This document shows positions 11,390 to 21,703 of a stretch of DNA of 64,000 nucleotides, one piece after another. The stretch comes from Magnaporthiopsis rhizophila. Taxonomy: Eukaryota; Ascomycota; Sordariomycetes; Magnaporthales; Magnaporthaceae. The DNA is taken from the NCBI GenBank assembly GCA_003049465.1, contig PYSS01000112.1, positions 1 to 64,000 on the forward strand. Reading direction: 5' to 3'. The position numbers and the translations under genes were made by a program. A model generated the notes under the pieces. The model was not told the origin of the DNA and ran no database searches. It was given only the letters and a program-made list of their open reading frames with translations. Within the stretch, counting starts at the first letter, position 1. Each line of letters opens with the position of its first letter.

Positions 11390-12653
11390 AGCGGCCCCGC
11401 CCAACGAACATTTCACATCTGCTCGCGACGCATCGTGGAATGCCAGGGAAGGGGGAGTTGTTCGCAAGTTGGTGTAACGTTGACGCCTCGTCTTGCAGCG
11501 TCGGGATTTGATCGAGGCCATCGAGGTCGTTGGGGATTCTTAGCGATAATGAGTATTTATTGTCTACACAGCGATACCGAGCACAGATTTATACCGGCTC
11601 CTGAGATGTGGAAAGCCATGACGGGTGGTGATGGCGCTTGTCGGCGATAGGGGTGGTCCATGGCACTCTCAGGTTACCTGCCTATGAATGGAACCCTTTT
11701 CCCGCACCCATCTTCCTCTCTTCCCTCCGGTTTTCCTCCTTTTTTTGGACCGCATTATTTTGTGTACATATTCGCCCTTAGGGTATTCATGTTTGAGTTT
11801 CTATCGTGTAAGAGGTATACCAAGGTACTACCTACGGAGTGTGGAAAATTCACTCATCCAGTCTGACAAGCCATCACCTCTGCGTTCTGTGCGAGCGCGT
11901 ACTTTTGTGGCCTGACGCTGCTTGATGTGCGCACCGTCTCGCACAGGAGGTTTAGATCCCAGCCCGATTTCCCGCCATTGCTCAGATGGCGATGGAGCAG
12001 GTCATCAGCCAGGTCAAACTGTCCGTTGTCACACCACGAAGATAGTGAGCGCGGCTAATATACCCAACACCCAACTGAAACCATAGTCACCGCCCTCGAG
12101 TCCACGAACACGCACAATCACAACAGCACATTGCAGTTGGGCTTATCGTCAGTACAGCGGCGTGGGATGCGGCAGCGTTTGCTCGTCTGAGGATTCAGTG
12201 TGCCCATGACGCGTTACATGTGCGAATCTTCGGCTCGGAAACGTGTGTACAGCGATGATATGGTTTGCTGGATCAACCTCGACCCCGCTCACGGGGCGGA
12301 AAGACTGACTTGCCATTGCGGCATTCAAAGCAACACCAGTAAAAAGTACTTGCATGCAGGGCGCAGCGAGATTTGCAACCACCATCCCTGTGTGGCCCCG
12401 GCTTGGTCGTCTTGGGGACCACGATGGCCGTCTTTATCCAGCGCCCCGCTCCGTCCCCTCCCTGGGCACGGCGAATCCGTCATGCCAGGGCGGCTTGGCG
12501 TCCGAGAGATGCTGTCGCAAACAAACCGGGGCGGTACAACGACGACACCTTGCCCAAGCATGGATTCCGGAAGCAGGAGTCCGGCCGCTCTATCTGTTTG
12601 ACAACACGCCCTTGATGCGGATCTATACGTTATTGCTCATTTAGAGCCCGACG
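11390..12653. other. Intergenic spacer
   Basis: No supportable gene. Open frames at 12149-12644 overlap on both strands without recognisable motifs. A pyrimidine-rich stretch lies at 11700-11750. Confidence 0.5.
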
Positions 12654-14190
12654 TATAAGTTAAAAATGGACGGTAAAAGCGAAGAGAATGGTGGTTGGCT
12701 CAAGGCGACCAAGGCTGCTTTACCGACTCAGGGGTTCTCTGGGACTCATCGTCGGCCTATGCTGATGAAACCATTCCCGGGCCTGAGCGCGTCTAGGCGG
12801 GAGGTGGAGGAGATAGCAGAGAAGATGCTAGCACCGCTCCAATGCAAACACCCCAGAAATGCGAGCCAAGTTCGCTGCCTACTACGGCCTCAAGGCAACC
12901 GAAGACGATCTAGCGGCGTCGACTGACATCGTCTACATCCTCCACCAGATCGCACTGATGGACGAGGAGGATGCCATGGAGGCCGTCGCCAAGGTCATTG
13001 AGCTCTATCACAGCGGCCCCAACTTCCTGGGCGCGATGATGGCCACGCCGAAGCTGCTGCCCCAGGGGCCTCGACCCGGCCGATTACGACTTTGACCTCA
13101 AGACGGCAAAGACGACAAGTCACCATGCGGGTCCTCACGGGACAGAATCCAGACGTGGCTGCGACTTCCAGTCGTTTTGTTATACCCACTAACAGGCACA
13201 ACACGCCACCTACCATACCGTAGAGTTCGCCGTTGCCAATAACGACGGCAAGTTGTACTACGCGGATCCGTTGCGGCGCTTCGTCGTCTGATGGCTGGCG
13301 GGTGTCGCGCCAAGGTGTATTCCCTCCTGCTTCGTGCTCATTTTTCTCTGGTTCCGCATCTCCAATCGCATCTTCAAATCGCTCTGGTCCTTCAACTCGA
13401 TCACCTAGATACAGCCCAAGAACTCCACGCGGGGAACGACAACGGGCTTTTGGGCGAAATGGGGATCCAGCCCTGAGCTACGTTCGACTGGAACATCACC
13501 CGCTCTGAGTTCCTTCAGTGCCGCGCAGCCATACAACAAGCCGGTGCTGTCTGCCCTCGACATGACTAAGATGTGCCAGGGCGAGATGCATTGGTTTGCG
13601 TATGTGCCGATTAACAGCAATTAGGGTAAGATGGCTCCCACGCTCCGGTCCTTATTATCACGCCCGCTGACACCTCCCACTCGATCCGCATCCAGCATTC
13701 AACAATTTTGGCGTCAAAGTCAATGTCACGCGGTTCCTCAAAGGGCACGGCAATGGCATGAAAATCGAGGCCTGCCGCGAGTACGGTCCTCCGTTCTTGT
13801 CGGGTGCCAACGTTTTTGGCTAGGGGGTGCCGCTGTTATGACCATACGGGTTTGACCCAGACGTGGCGTGAGTGGGGGCGCTCAACCGGACGGAGAAGCA
13901 ACAACCCATGGTACGCGACCAACGGCATGCAAGTCTCCTCCGTCTTCATGTACCACATCAAACGCGACTACGGGCCTCGACTCTGAACGGTGCAACTATT
14001 ATCAAAACCGGTTTCGACGCTGGAGTGGCCAGACCTCTGGCCTTATCTCCAAGACGGAGCTCCCCTGGTGGTGGAAACAGGTTCCGCTGGCCGGCGTTGC
14101 TACAGCGCTTACACTGGAACGCGCCGCTGCTGCCGCTGCCCGCCGTGGCATGTTTCGGGCCGTTGCCAGCCGACTATCCCATGAAGTCCC
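12654..14190 (+). pseudogene. Decayed protein-coding locus, family not recognised
   Basis: Protein-like stretches occur in changing frames, separated by stops. They are EEIAEKMLAPLQ (near 12810-12840), then in another frame a 78-codon segment from ATG 12859 (MRAKFAAYYGLKATEDDLAA..., continuing to 13095). After another shift comes LDPADYDFDLKTAK, then TVEFAVANNDGKLYYADPL (about 13215-13273), ALDMTKMCQGEMHWFAYVP (about 13552-13611) and FGVKVNVTRFLKGHGNG (about 13708-13760). These read like natural protein with normal composition, unlike the chance frames around them. At least four frame changes and several stops make one functional product unlikely. A multi-intron gene is the alternative, but the breaks do not sit at good donor/acceptor pairs. 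I cannot name the parent family. Confidence 0.45.
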
Positions 14191-14434
14191 GTAATAATAG
14201 GAGTTCGTTGGCTAGCGCATTTAGCTCCTGTCCCCTACCCACGCTCCAAGCCATGAATGATAAGTTTAAAATCATGCAAAGCGTTCAGCCGTTCTGTCCT
14301 CCTTCAGCCCAACCTCCCCTATCTAAAGAAGTGACGCCATATTAATGATACAGGTTAAAGTAGCCAGCCCTTCGGTCCGATACCAGCATCCTCTCCAAAT
14401 CAATATCCATCCATCCCAAGCCAGCCTTTGCCCA

Positions 14435-15205
14435 TCACTGCGCCGCTGACCGCCAGCGGTCGTTGACCACAAAGAGAGAAACGATGGCGATGGAGGCCAT
14501 GGCGACGGCGCTTACTGGCCCGTAGTATGAGTTCCCCGATGACGTGCATGTGCACCCTCCCGATCCGCCGCCAGCCGGCCTATTCCTCGACTTCGACGGC
14601 TTCGACGGCTTCTCGCTCAGGTCCAGGCCCGCGATAGCAGGGAGATGCTGGGCTACCTCCCTGCTCTCGTCGTAGACGAACCAGTTCACCTTGATGGGCT
14701 TCTTGCCTGGGTCTTGGCATTCCAGATCGAGGCCAAATGCCTTGATGGCTTTGTCTTGGTTGTCTTGGCTAGGCGTCTCCCACGCGGCGACTGCGGCGTC
14801 GGCTATGTCGGCCAGGTCCCCCAGCCCGAGCGCAAACTCCAGCCTGCCGGCCAAGGCGCTGTCTGAGGATGGGCTCAGTACGATGCTACAGGTCCCCGCC
14901 TTGACTGCGCGCACGCCGGCGTCGTCGGCGGGAACCTTGTACACGCGCAGACGCTGGGCATTTTCGTCGTCGTCGGTCCCTTGGAGGCTGCTGATCAGGG
15001 TCCTGCAGTCGTCGGCTTTGGCTGCCGCTATGCCGGGGCTGAGTCCCTTGCCCTTTTCGGCGGCGTCTATCTTGCAGACGCGTGGCAGGGCGCGCTTGCC
15101 AAGCATGATGTGGTCGGTTGCCAGCTGTTCGATGGTGGTTGCCGAGGCGGCCACGAGGAGCAGCGCCAGAGCGAGCCACTGGATAATGCGGTGTCGATAC
15201 GCCAT
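14435..15205 (-). CDS. Secreted, probably surface-anchored hypothetical protein
   Basis: Single-exon 256-aa protein from ATG 15205. A classic signal peptide (MAYRHRIIQWLALALLLVAAS) is followed by a ~190-residue acidic to neutral globular-looking region with four to five Cys. Then comes a Pro/Lys/Ser linker (SEKPSKPSKSRNRP), a Gly/Ser/Cys stretch (GGGSGGCTCTSS) and a hydrophobic tail (AVAMASIAIVSLFVV) with a few polar residues after it. That layout fits a GPI-anchor signal or a C-terminal membrane anchor. I do not recognise the family. It faces away from the DUF1996 gene, with about 0.9 kb of shared upstream DNA. Confidence 0.7.
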   Translation of the reverse strand: MAYRHRIIQWLALALLLVAASATTIEQLATDHIMLGKRALPRVCKIDAAEKGKGLSPGIAAAKADDCRTLISSLQGTDDDENAQRLRVYKVPADDAGVRAVKAGTCSIVLSPSSDSALAGRLEFALGLGDLADIADAAVAAWETPSQDNQDKAIKAFGLDLECQDPGKKPIKVNWFVYDESREVAQHLPAIAGLDLSEKPSKPSKSRNRPAGGGSGGCTCTSSGNSYYGPVSAVAMASIAIVSLFVVNDRWRSAAQ

Positions 15206-16113
15206 AGTCGAGTTCGAATTCAAGCGTGTTGTTTTTATGTTGCACGGTATCTGGTGATAGGGAGCTACGGCAAGTACGAGAAGCCGTGCGTGCCGATGGC
15301 CACCAAGCTATATAGATCCACGGTTCGTAATTCTCTCGTGAACAACCGTCTATGTAATGACAATGTCTACATCACCAATTCCTGAGAGCTCACCATTCGT
15401 TGGTGACTCGTCCCTCGCCTTTCAGTACTTGATCTAGCCGGATTGTGAAGTCAACGGAGCTCCATTGCTGGCGCTTAAGGTTATTTATCTTCGCTGTGTG
15501 CATCAGACTGGACTTTGCCGTATGCCCATCATCCCATCGCCCTCCTGATCGTAATGCGCAAATCTTCTATCTCAGCGACGTCGTCTCGGTTGCAACCCTA
15601 CTCTCCTTGACAAGCGGGCGTGGTTGAATTCGTTTTTGTCAGCATATCTTGGACGCCCCCCTCGCGCTCAGTCGAGTCGTGAACCTGAGCGGCAGGCTGT
15701 TGCCGGCTGCCACGCATCATCGTCAGTATCCTTGATAGGTAGTTGATTCTTCTTTGCCGGCCAGCCAATCCGAGGCTGATTCAATTGCCGGCGGGTATTG
15801 TAGAGTGATATCGCTCGTAGGCGTGGATATATTGCGGTGGGCGATATGCATTTTAACCCGACCATTAGGAGCGCTGCAGCCAGCCGCCCAATATACCAGA
15901 TTTGCAGGCCGCCATTGGCACCTACCTGCAAGGGCCGTCTTCCCGGTCTTCTCCCGCAAGCATCCATGCCGATTCCCCCTGCACTCCCATTCACTGACTT
16001 ATAAACCTCTGTTCCGGTTAACCTTTCGATGTGAGGGAGGCGGGTCAAGCAACTTCACCACTCAACGTCCCTTTTTAAAGTTTGCCCAAGATCAGACTCA
16101 ACCGCTGCGCAAG
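15206..16113. other. Bidirectional intergenic region
   Basis: Shared upstream region of the anchored hypothetical protein (-) and the DUF1996 gene (+). Apart from the TATA-like element listed separately, no genes or RNAs are visible. Confidence 0.5.
16000..16005 (+). promoter_or_regulatory. TATA-like element of DUF1996 gene
   Basis: TATAAA 109 bp upstream of the ATG at 16114, a usual distance in filamentous fungi. Functional role inferred. Confidence 0.45.
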
Positions 16114-17524
16114 ATGGCTTGGTCAACTCGCCTTCTGGTCCTGCTGGCCGCGCTGGGCGCTCAAGATGTATGGGCCCAGTCCAGCCGAGGTTCCGACTTT
16201 CTGCGCTTCGCCTGCTCCCAGCTCGTGGTCGAGCGTACCGATCCTCTCGTCAACCCAGGGCAACTTCCATCGACCCATATGCACCAGATTGTCGGCGGCA
16301 GCTCTTTCAACATCACGGTAAACGGAAATCCTTGCAGCCGGATCATTACTGAAGTATATCTCGAGGCATAGACTGACTTGAAGCCGCTTCCAAGATGGAC
16401 CCAATGACCATCGACCCGCCCAAGACGTCCCGGTGCACCTCTTGCAGGATGGTAGAAGACTTCAGCAACTACTGGACGGCTTCCATCTACTTTAGGTCTC
16501 CCGAGAATGGCACCTTCAAGAGGATTCCTCAGATGGCCAACGGACAGCTGAACGGGACCCTGATGAAGCAGGAAGGAGGCATCACCGCCTACTACATGCG
16601 TCCCTTCAGTGGACGGAACAAGAAGACGACCGTCATGAAGCCGGTGCGTCTCAGGTCGGCAGGCACTCGACCGACGAAAGGCCGGCTGACATTTATCCCC
16701 TCCTCCGAAAAATAGGGCTTCCGCATGTTCGCGGGCGACATTAACCGCAAGACCAAACCCCCCCGGCCGATCAACGTCTGCCACCGATGCCTCTCGGCGA
16801 GCGAGCGGGTGATGGGAGGCGCGGGCGCGCCGTGCGACAGCTCCGACACGGCCGAGTTCCCCAACAAGCCCTGTCCCGGCGGCATCCGCGCCACCGTCAT
16901 CTTCCCCTCGTGCTGGGACGGCAAGAACCTGGACAGTCCCGATCACGTGTCGCACGTGGCCTACCAGCCCGGGAGCAACCTCGCCGGCGACAAGTGCCCG
17001 AGCACCCATCCCGTCCGCATTCCTCAAGTGATGTACGAGATCATGTACGACACCAGCGGCGCGTTTGCGGACCCCAAGTACTACAAGAATGGGAAGCAGC
17101 CGCTCGTGTACAGCTTTGGCGACTCGTATGTTTCCAGATGGCCTTCTAATATCGTTTTTTGCAATCTCGGAGAGGAGGGCTTGACTGCTGACTGGCCATG
17201 CCGCTCAACACCAACAGCAAGGGATACGGAGCCCATGGAGACTACCTCTTCGGCTGGAAGGACGGCGCGCTCCAGCGGGCAATGGACGCGCTCGGGACCA
17301 ACTGCTTCAGCGAGGACTGCCCCGTGCTGCAGCTGCAGTCGGCGGATGATGCCATCGCCTGCACGAAGAAGCAGCAGTACGTCGAGGACGTTGGCAACAA
17401 CGGATGTAAGTAGCGCGTCGGCTCTATCCCCTCCCTGCTCCTAGTTCCATCCTGGGTCGGGCTAACGAATACGCTTGCTGCTACAGGGCTGAAGGAGCTC
17501 CCGGGTGGCAATCCGGTCTACTAA
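16114..17524 (+). CDS. Secreted DUF1996-domain protein
   Basis: Five exons (16114-16317, 16395-16643, 16716-17125, 17218-17405, 17487-17524) give 362 aa. The signal peptide MAWSTRLLVLLAALGAQDVWA is followed by the DUF1996 core: FACSQLVVERTDPLVNPG, HMHQIVGGSSFN, CTSCRMVEDFSNYWTASIYF, IFPSCWDGKNLDSPDHVSH and YGAHGDYLFGW. The conserved Cys and His positions of this fungal family are present. The function is not established; members are secreted and sometimes carry WSC or cellulose-binding modules, neither of which is seen here. All exon joins keep the frame and restore family-typical sequence, for example the one-base join giving GNNGW at the last intron. Family call strong. Confidence 0.9.
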
Positions 17525-17973
17525 GGCGAAGTGAGACGTCGATGGGAGGAATCATTGCTCGGGTTTGCCAGACACATGGGTTTACTGATTGCCCTTCTTT
17601 GTGGCCCGGGCGAGTTGGATACTTAATGGTCGAGACCAATCTATTTTACCGAGTTTATCATGAGAGCTGAACATGCCTGCTTAAGTTCAACAAAGACCTG
17701 CAGCTTGCATTCATCCGGCCCTCGTAGACGATTCTAGCCTTTGAAAGCTCACATCAATGTGCTCACCAGCCCAATTGGGTGCCATTCCGTAGATCGTGGT
17801 GTCTGCGGTTGGCTGCGACTGCTGACGTGCGGTTTGTTTATTGGCCCTCCCAGTCAAGGGCCACTCGGCCCTCAGCTCAAGTCCTGTGCTCACTTCACCT
17901 TCCTCCGGTGCTTCGCTTCTCGCCGCAATTAATTCCCCGGGAGTTGTCACTTCTCAACTCTGCAAAGAAATAA
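17525..17973. other. Intergenic spacer
   Basis: Short spacer between the tandem DUF1996 and SLATT genes. It has no coding signal and must contain the DUF1996 terminator and the SLATT promoter. Confidence 0.5.
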
Positions 17974-18954
17974 ATGAGTGCCGACATGAGTACAGCGTCA
18001 ACGGCGGAAAGGAAATATGCGACCGAGGTCACAATGACCGACAAGGACGGCGGCGACTGGCCATCCTCGCCGTCTGCAACCGCCGCGGCCTATCACGCCA
18101 ACAAGGCACCACCCTCACCGCCCGACCCACCGCCCGACCCACCAACGGTCGGCGCGCTGCACGCCACCTCGCCCCAGCTCCTAAACCAGCCCATCACGCT
18201 CGAGGCCTTCCGCACCCTCGTCGGCATCCCCCAGCAGCAGCAGCAGCAGGCCGGCAGCGGCGGCAATAACAACAACATGCCACCGCAGTTCCCGGCGCCG
18301 TCGACCATCACGCGGCGCACGTGGCGACATCTGCTGCTGCGCAACGACCCATCGACGACGGAGCGGCCGACGTCCATCTACTACAAGCTGCGGCGCGACG
18401 AACGGCACGCGCACGCCATGCACGCGCTGTTGGACGTGGTCGTGTACGCGTCCATGCTGCTGCAGATGGTGTTCGCGGCCGCGCTCGTCGTGCTGGGCGC
18501 CCTCAACGGCGACTACCACCTGCCCGTGGCCGTCATCGGCGCCCTGACCGGCATCCTGGCCGGCGTGCTGTCGCTGGTCAAGGGCCAGGGCCTGCCGAAC
18601 CGCTACATCCGGTACGCGGGCGAGTGCAGGCGCGTGGCCGACGAGATCGAGTTCATGGAGCGCGGCCTCCGCGCCGGTGTCGCCGTCGGCCACGTCACTT
18701 ACGCCCACGTGCTGGAGCTGCACCGCCTCTACGAGGGGGCCGTCGAGGACGGGGTCGCCAACCATCCAACCGCCTGGGTCTCGGCCGTCACCGCCAGGGG
18801 CAAGGCGACCTCGGGCCCGGGCCATCGGGAGGATGACCTGGACGCCCCTAGTGGTGGTGGCCATGGCGTGATGGTTTCGTCGGCGTCGCATGTCAAGTCC
18901 GCGGCGGCGAGGGGGGGTCAAGGGCCGCTGACGAGAGGGTTTGGGAGTACATGA
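17974..18954 (+). CDS. Fungal SLATT-domain membrane protein
   Basis: Single-exon 326-aa protein. Residues 1-110 are Pro/Gln/Asn-rich and disordered, including a Gln tract encoded by CAG repeats. Residues ~125-260 match the fungal SLATT pattern: SIYYKLRRDERHAHAMHAL, then a two-helix membrane hairpin (LLDVVVYASMLLQMVFAAALVVLGAL and VAVIGALTGILAGVLSLVK), then the charged helix NRYIRYAGECRRVADEIEF. SLATT domains (two transmembrane helices plus a coiled segment) are proposed membrane-perturbing effectors in nucleotide-signalling conflict systems of bacteria. The fungal branch is common in Pezizomycotina, but its role is unknown. No SMODS nucleotidyltransferase, SLOG sensor or NLR gene is next to it, so it stands alone here. 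Domain call strong, role inferred only. Confidence 0.85.
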   Translation: MSADMSTASTAERKYATEVTMTDKDGGDWPSSPSATAAAYHANKAPPSPPDPPPDPPTVGALHATSPQLLNQPITLEAFRTLVGIPQQQQQQAGSGGNNNNMPPQFPAPSTITRRTWRHLLLRNDPSTTERPTSIYYKLRRDERHAHAMHALLDVVVYASMLLQMVFAAALVVLGALNGDYHLPVAVIGALTGILAGVLSLVKGQGLPNRYIRYAGECRRVADEIEFMERGLRAGVAVGHVTYAHVLELHRLYEGAVEDGVANHPTAWVSAVTARGKATSGPGHREDDLDAPSGGGHGVMVSSASHVKSAAARGGQGPLTRGFGST

Positions 18955-19090
18955 AGATAAGATATAATTATCAAACGTGCAAAAGATTTCTACCCATGTC
19001 CATATATCTATACACAAGCATCCCCACATCGCTGTGAAAAAAAAAAGAAAAAAAAATTGAGAAATTGAAAAATTGAAAAACATCCAGGCA

Positions 19091-20014
19091 TCACGACAGC
19101 AGAATGGCGCTCTCGGTGCCCGCGCGCTGCGTCGCGCTCGACGTGTCGTTCTTGGGAAAGCAAAAGTTGATACCGGTGCCCTGCGGCCCGTCGCCGTACA
19201 CCCAAGTCGCGCCGACGCACTTGCCGGCGACGCTGGCGGGGAAGAGGTTGAGCTGGGCGCAGAGCGCGAGGCAGTCGTCCATGCTGCGCACCGGGAACCT
19301 GCCCATGTCGTTGCCGCCAAAATCCGTGCCGCACATCTTTTGGAACCTCAGTCCCGTGCCCGGGACGGTGTGCTTGTCCTGCCCTGCCGAGATGGGACAC
19401 TCGATGCCCGGCGGGATCCCCGGGTTGGAGCCCGGCGCGAGGGGCGTTGTCGTGCTGAAGCACACCTTTGGGTTGGGGATCTTGTTGTTGTCTGATTGCG
19501 ATGGTGCGGTGGGCTGGGCTGAGCTCGCCATTGTGCTGCTGCTGCTGCTGCTGCTGGTACCACTGCTGATAGCACTGGCACATGGTTAGATCGTGATGGC
19601 CTATGTTCTAGAGATTTCACAGAGGGAGACAAAGTCGCCGTACCTTGCCGCGCAGCCCCCAGCCGGCGCCTGCGAAGCGCTTGACCCAACCTCAGTCTTC
19701 CTGTTCATGTTCATCTGTGCCGGCACCACGCCCACGACGACCAGGGCGATGGCGAGCACTATGTTGCTGACGAGGAGCCAAAACGTTGGCCTGCGCAGTC
19801 CGAGCATTCTCGTCGGCTGCTGATACCCTGCCACCCCCGCCAGTGGCGATTGTTTAGTGTGCCGGCTCGGAAAGACGGCGACCCGTTCCACGATGTATGG
19901 CTCTTTTTCATGTTGTCCCGCATGCGGTCCCTGTCCGCTTCCTAGCACCTGTAGCCCATCGCAGTGGTCCACCCTCTGGAGCCCTTCGTGGTCATGGGCC
20001 GTGAAATGCGCCAT
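19091..20014 (-). CDS. Type II membrane protein with Cys-rich (PAN/Apple-like) ectodomain
   Basis: Two exons (20014-19644 and 19565-19091) give 281 aa. The N-terminal ~85 residues are cytosolic in character. One transmembrane helix follows (FWLLVSNIVLAIALVVVGVV), then a poly-Ser linker encoded by an AGC run (19530-19560). The ectodomain of ~140 residues has eight Cys, with the block FQKMCGTDFGG...DDCLALCAQLN...GKCVGATWVYG resembling a PAN/Apple module. The intron has a GTACGG donor and a TATCAG acceptor. That acceptor was chosen because it alone keeps the frame into the Ser tract. A Ser-starting protein of the second exon alone would lack a secretion route. The function is unknown; PAN modules bind proteins or carbohydrates. 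Start codon at 20014 is the most plausible of several. Confidence 0.75.
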
Positions 20015-20908
20015 GGCGCGAGATCGATTAGGTGTAGTTTGCAGTTCTTCGACAGTCTTTTCAGTGTTGAACCTGTCACCTCTCAAGCCAGTTGGCCAGC
20101 AAGGCAAGATGCTCGGCGAATAGGTCCACGATGGTATATGGTGTAATTATGGTGTAAGGAGCGGTGAGGGCAGACGGGCAGATGGGAAGGGACGAAGGCA
20201 GTTTTCCGTCTTGGCCCTTCGTCCTTCGTCGTTCTCTACGCTAGCCCACGCCGCCTTGAGACCGCGCTTCTCGAAACTCCATCCACGCAACAAGGCTGCT
20301 TATTTGACCAATTTTACCAGAATCGCCACCCACCATCGCAACGCAGCCCCTTCTGGCCCCTGTCCCGCCCCGTTACACATTATCGTTGTGCTACAAGAGC
20401 AGCGAGTTCCTTGCATGGACGGGCGCGGGCTGATGGTCGCCCGTGGTGGCCTTGCAGCCCTGGGCGCGTGTAAGTGCCATTTGATTGGGCAGCTGCCAAA
20501 ATCAAGCATCCTTCGTCAGACGGATTTGCGGACGCCAGCGGCAGCCAAATTTGCTCGGGCGCCGCAGAACAAAGCACCGCCGCACTCCTGCGGCCACCTC
20601 GAGTTGAGGCTAGGTTATCTAGCAGATCCAGGACGCTGGGCCGTGTGACGCGAAAGATCGCCAAGCACAGGAGGGCAGATAGGCAGGCCAGCCACTTCGC
20701 AAGAAGAGATGGACATTCGACACTGCCCTCCGACGTCCTATTATCTTCCTCGGGTAACCCGCTAATGAGTCATCAATGAGCTTGCGCGGATTGGGCCAAG
20801 AACAAATGTCGTCCAACCCTATCGCGATCTGATGCATCTTGGCGAAAGATCACATCCTACATCCCACAAAGGACGCCCCCGAATCGACCGGGATCACCAC
20901 CAGCATCC
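20015..20908. other. Intergenic spacer
   Basis: Upstream flank of the type II membrane protein gene. Open frames at 20211-20779 on both strands overlap and carry no recognisable motif. Confidence 0.5.
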
Positions 20909-21006
20909 GGCCGGGTGGTCTAGTCGTATGATTGCTGCTTCGGGTGGACTCCCATCGTGTAAACCATGGTCGTAGCAGGTCCCGGGTTCAAATCCCGGCG
21001 CTGCCC
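20909..21006 (+). tRNA. tRNA-Pro(CGG)-like gene with intron, probably degenerate
   Basis: The D-arm (GGTCTAGTCGTATGATT), anticodon arm GCTGC-TTCGGG... with 3' stem strand GTAGC, and a T-arm (CCGGG-TTCAAAT-CCCGG) are clear. A T5 run for Pol III termination follows at 21011. The anticodon reads CGG, and about 25 nt after the anticodon loop form an intron at the canonical place. However, the acceptor stem pairs poorly (GGCCGGG against CGCTGCC, two mismatches) and the invariant D-loop GG is changed to CG. This looks like a mutated copy rather than the main tRNA-Pro gene. Confidence 0.6.
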
Positions 21007-21291
21007 TAGGTTTTTGACATTTTGGCCGCGGCGACGCTCTTTACCACGTCGATAGATTCGGGGACATGTTGATCCAGGGCATAGCAGGCACCTTGCAGCC
21101 GTGTTGTGATTGTGGTTTGTATTCCGGCTAGGGAGAAATCATGCCCGCCCGTCTTTGGAGTGATCCATCATTCATACAAGCACCCTTGAGATATTTGGCC
21201 TGTGTGTCCTTTCTCGACTTCCGAGTCCATTCCTCTTCCTTTTTTCCACCACGCTGCCAAAGACCGAGCGGGTGGTTTCAAGTCACAACCC

Positions 21292-21703
21292 TCAGCGGCA
21301 ATGGCCAATCAAGGACTCCTTGTCCTGGTACTTGCAGCAGTCCTTGAAGGTTTGCCTGTTTCTCTGGTCGACCGTGCACACAGGGCCCTTTTCCATGGAT
21401 GCCGGATTAGTCGTGGAACGGCTGTCGAGACAGAGATAGGAACCAGCCAGCCCCGGAGATGGCGGGACATATAATAGGCATGACCGGATTTGTAGCAATG
21501 GCACGATCAAGAAAGATGAAACTCACGATACCACCCGACTTCCTCCCCATAGCATTGCAGCAGTAGTTCGTCCACTCCGTCCACGCTGCGCCCGTGGCGC
21601 TGTTGATGCAGAGGCAGTCGTTACCGTTGAGGTACCATCCGCATCCTTGGGCGTTCGCGCCCGCACCGAGGCCAAAAAACAGGGAGACCGAGGAAAGACG
21701 CAT
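21292..21703 (-). CDS. Small secreted cysteine-rich protein
   Basis: Two exons (21703-21527 and 21387-21292) give 90 aa. The signal peptide MRLSSVSLFFGLGAGANA is followed by a ~70-residue mature domain with nine Cys, including two adjacent pairs: CGWYLNGNDCLC, NYCCNAMG, CTVDQ, FKDCCKY, GHC. The splice is the only one that keeps the frame: donor ATC/GTGAGT at 21526 and acceptor GAAAAG before 21387; the nearer CGACAG acceptor runs into a stop. The protein has no named family I recognise. Its size, Cys density and signal peptide are those of effector-like or antimicrobial secreted fungal proteins, which is inference. The gene is isolated, with over 1.8 kb of empty DNA upstream. Confidence 0.72.
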
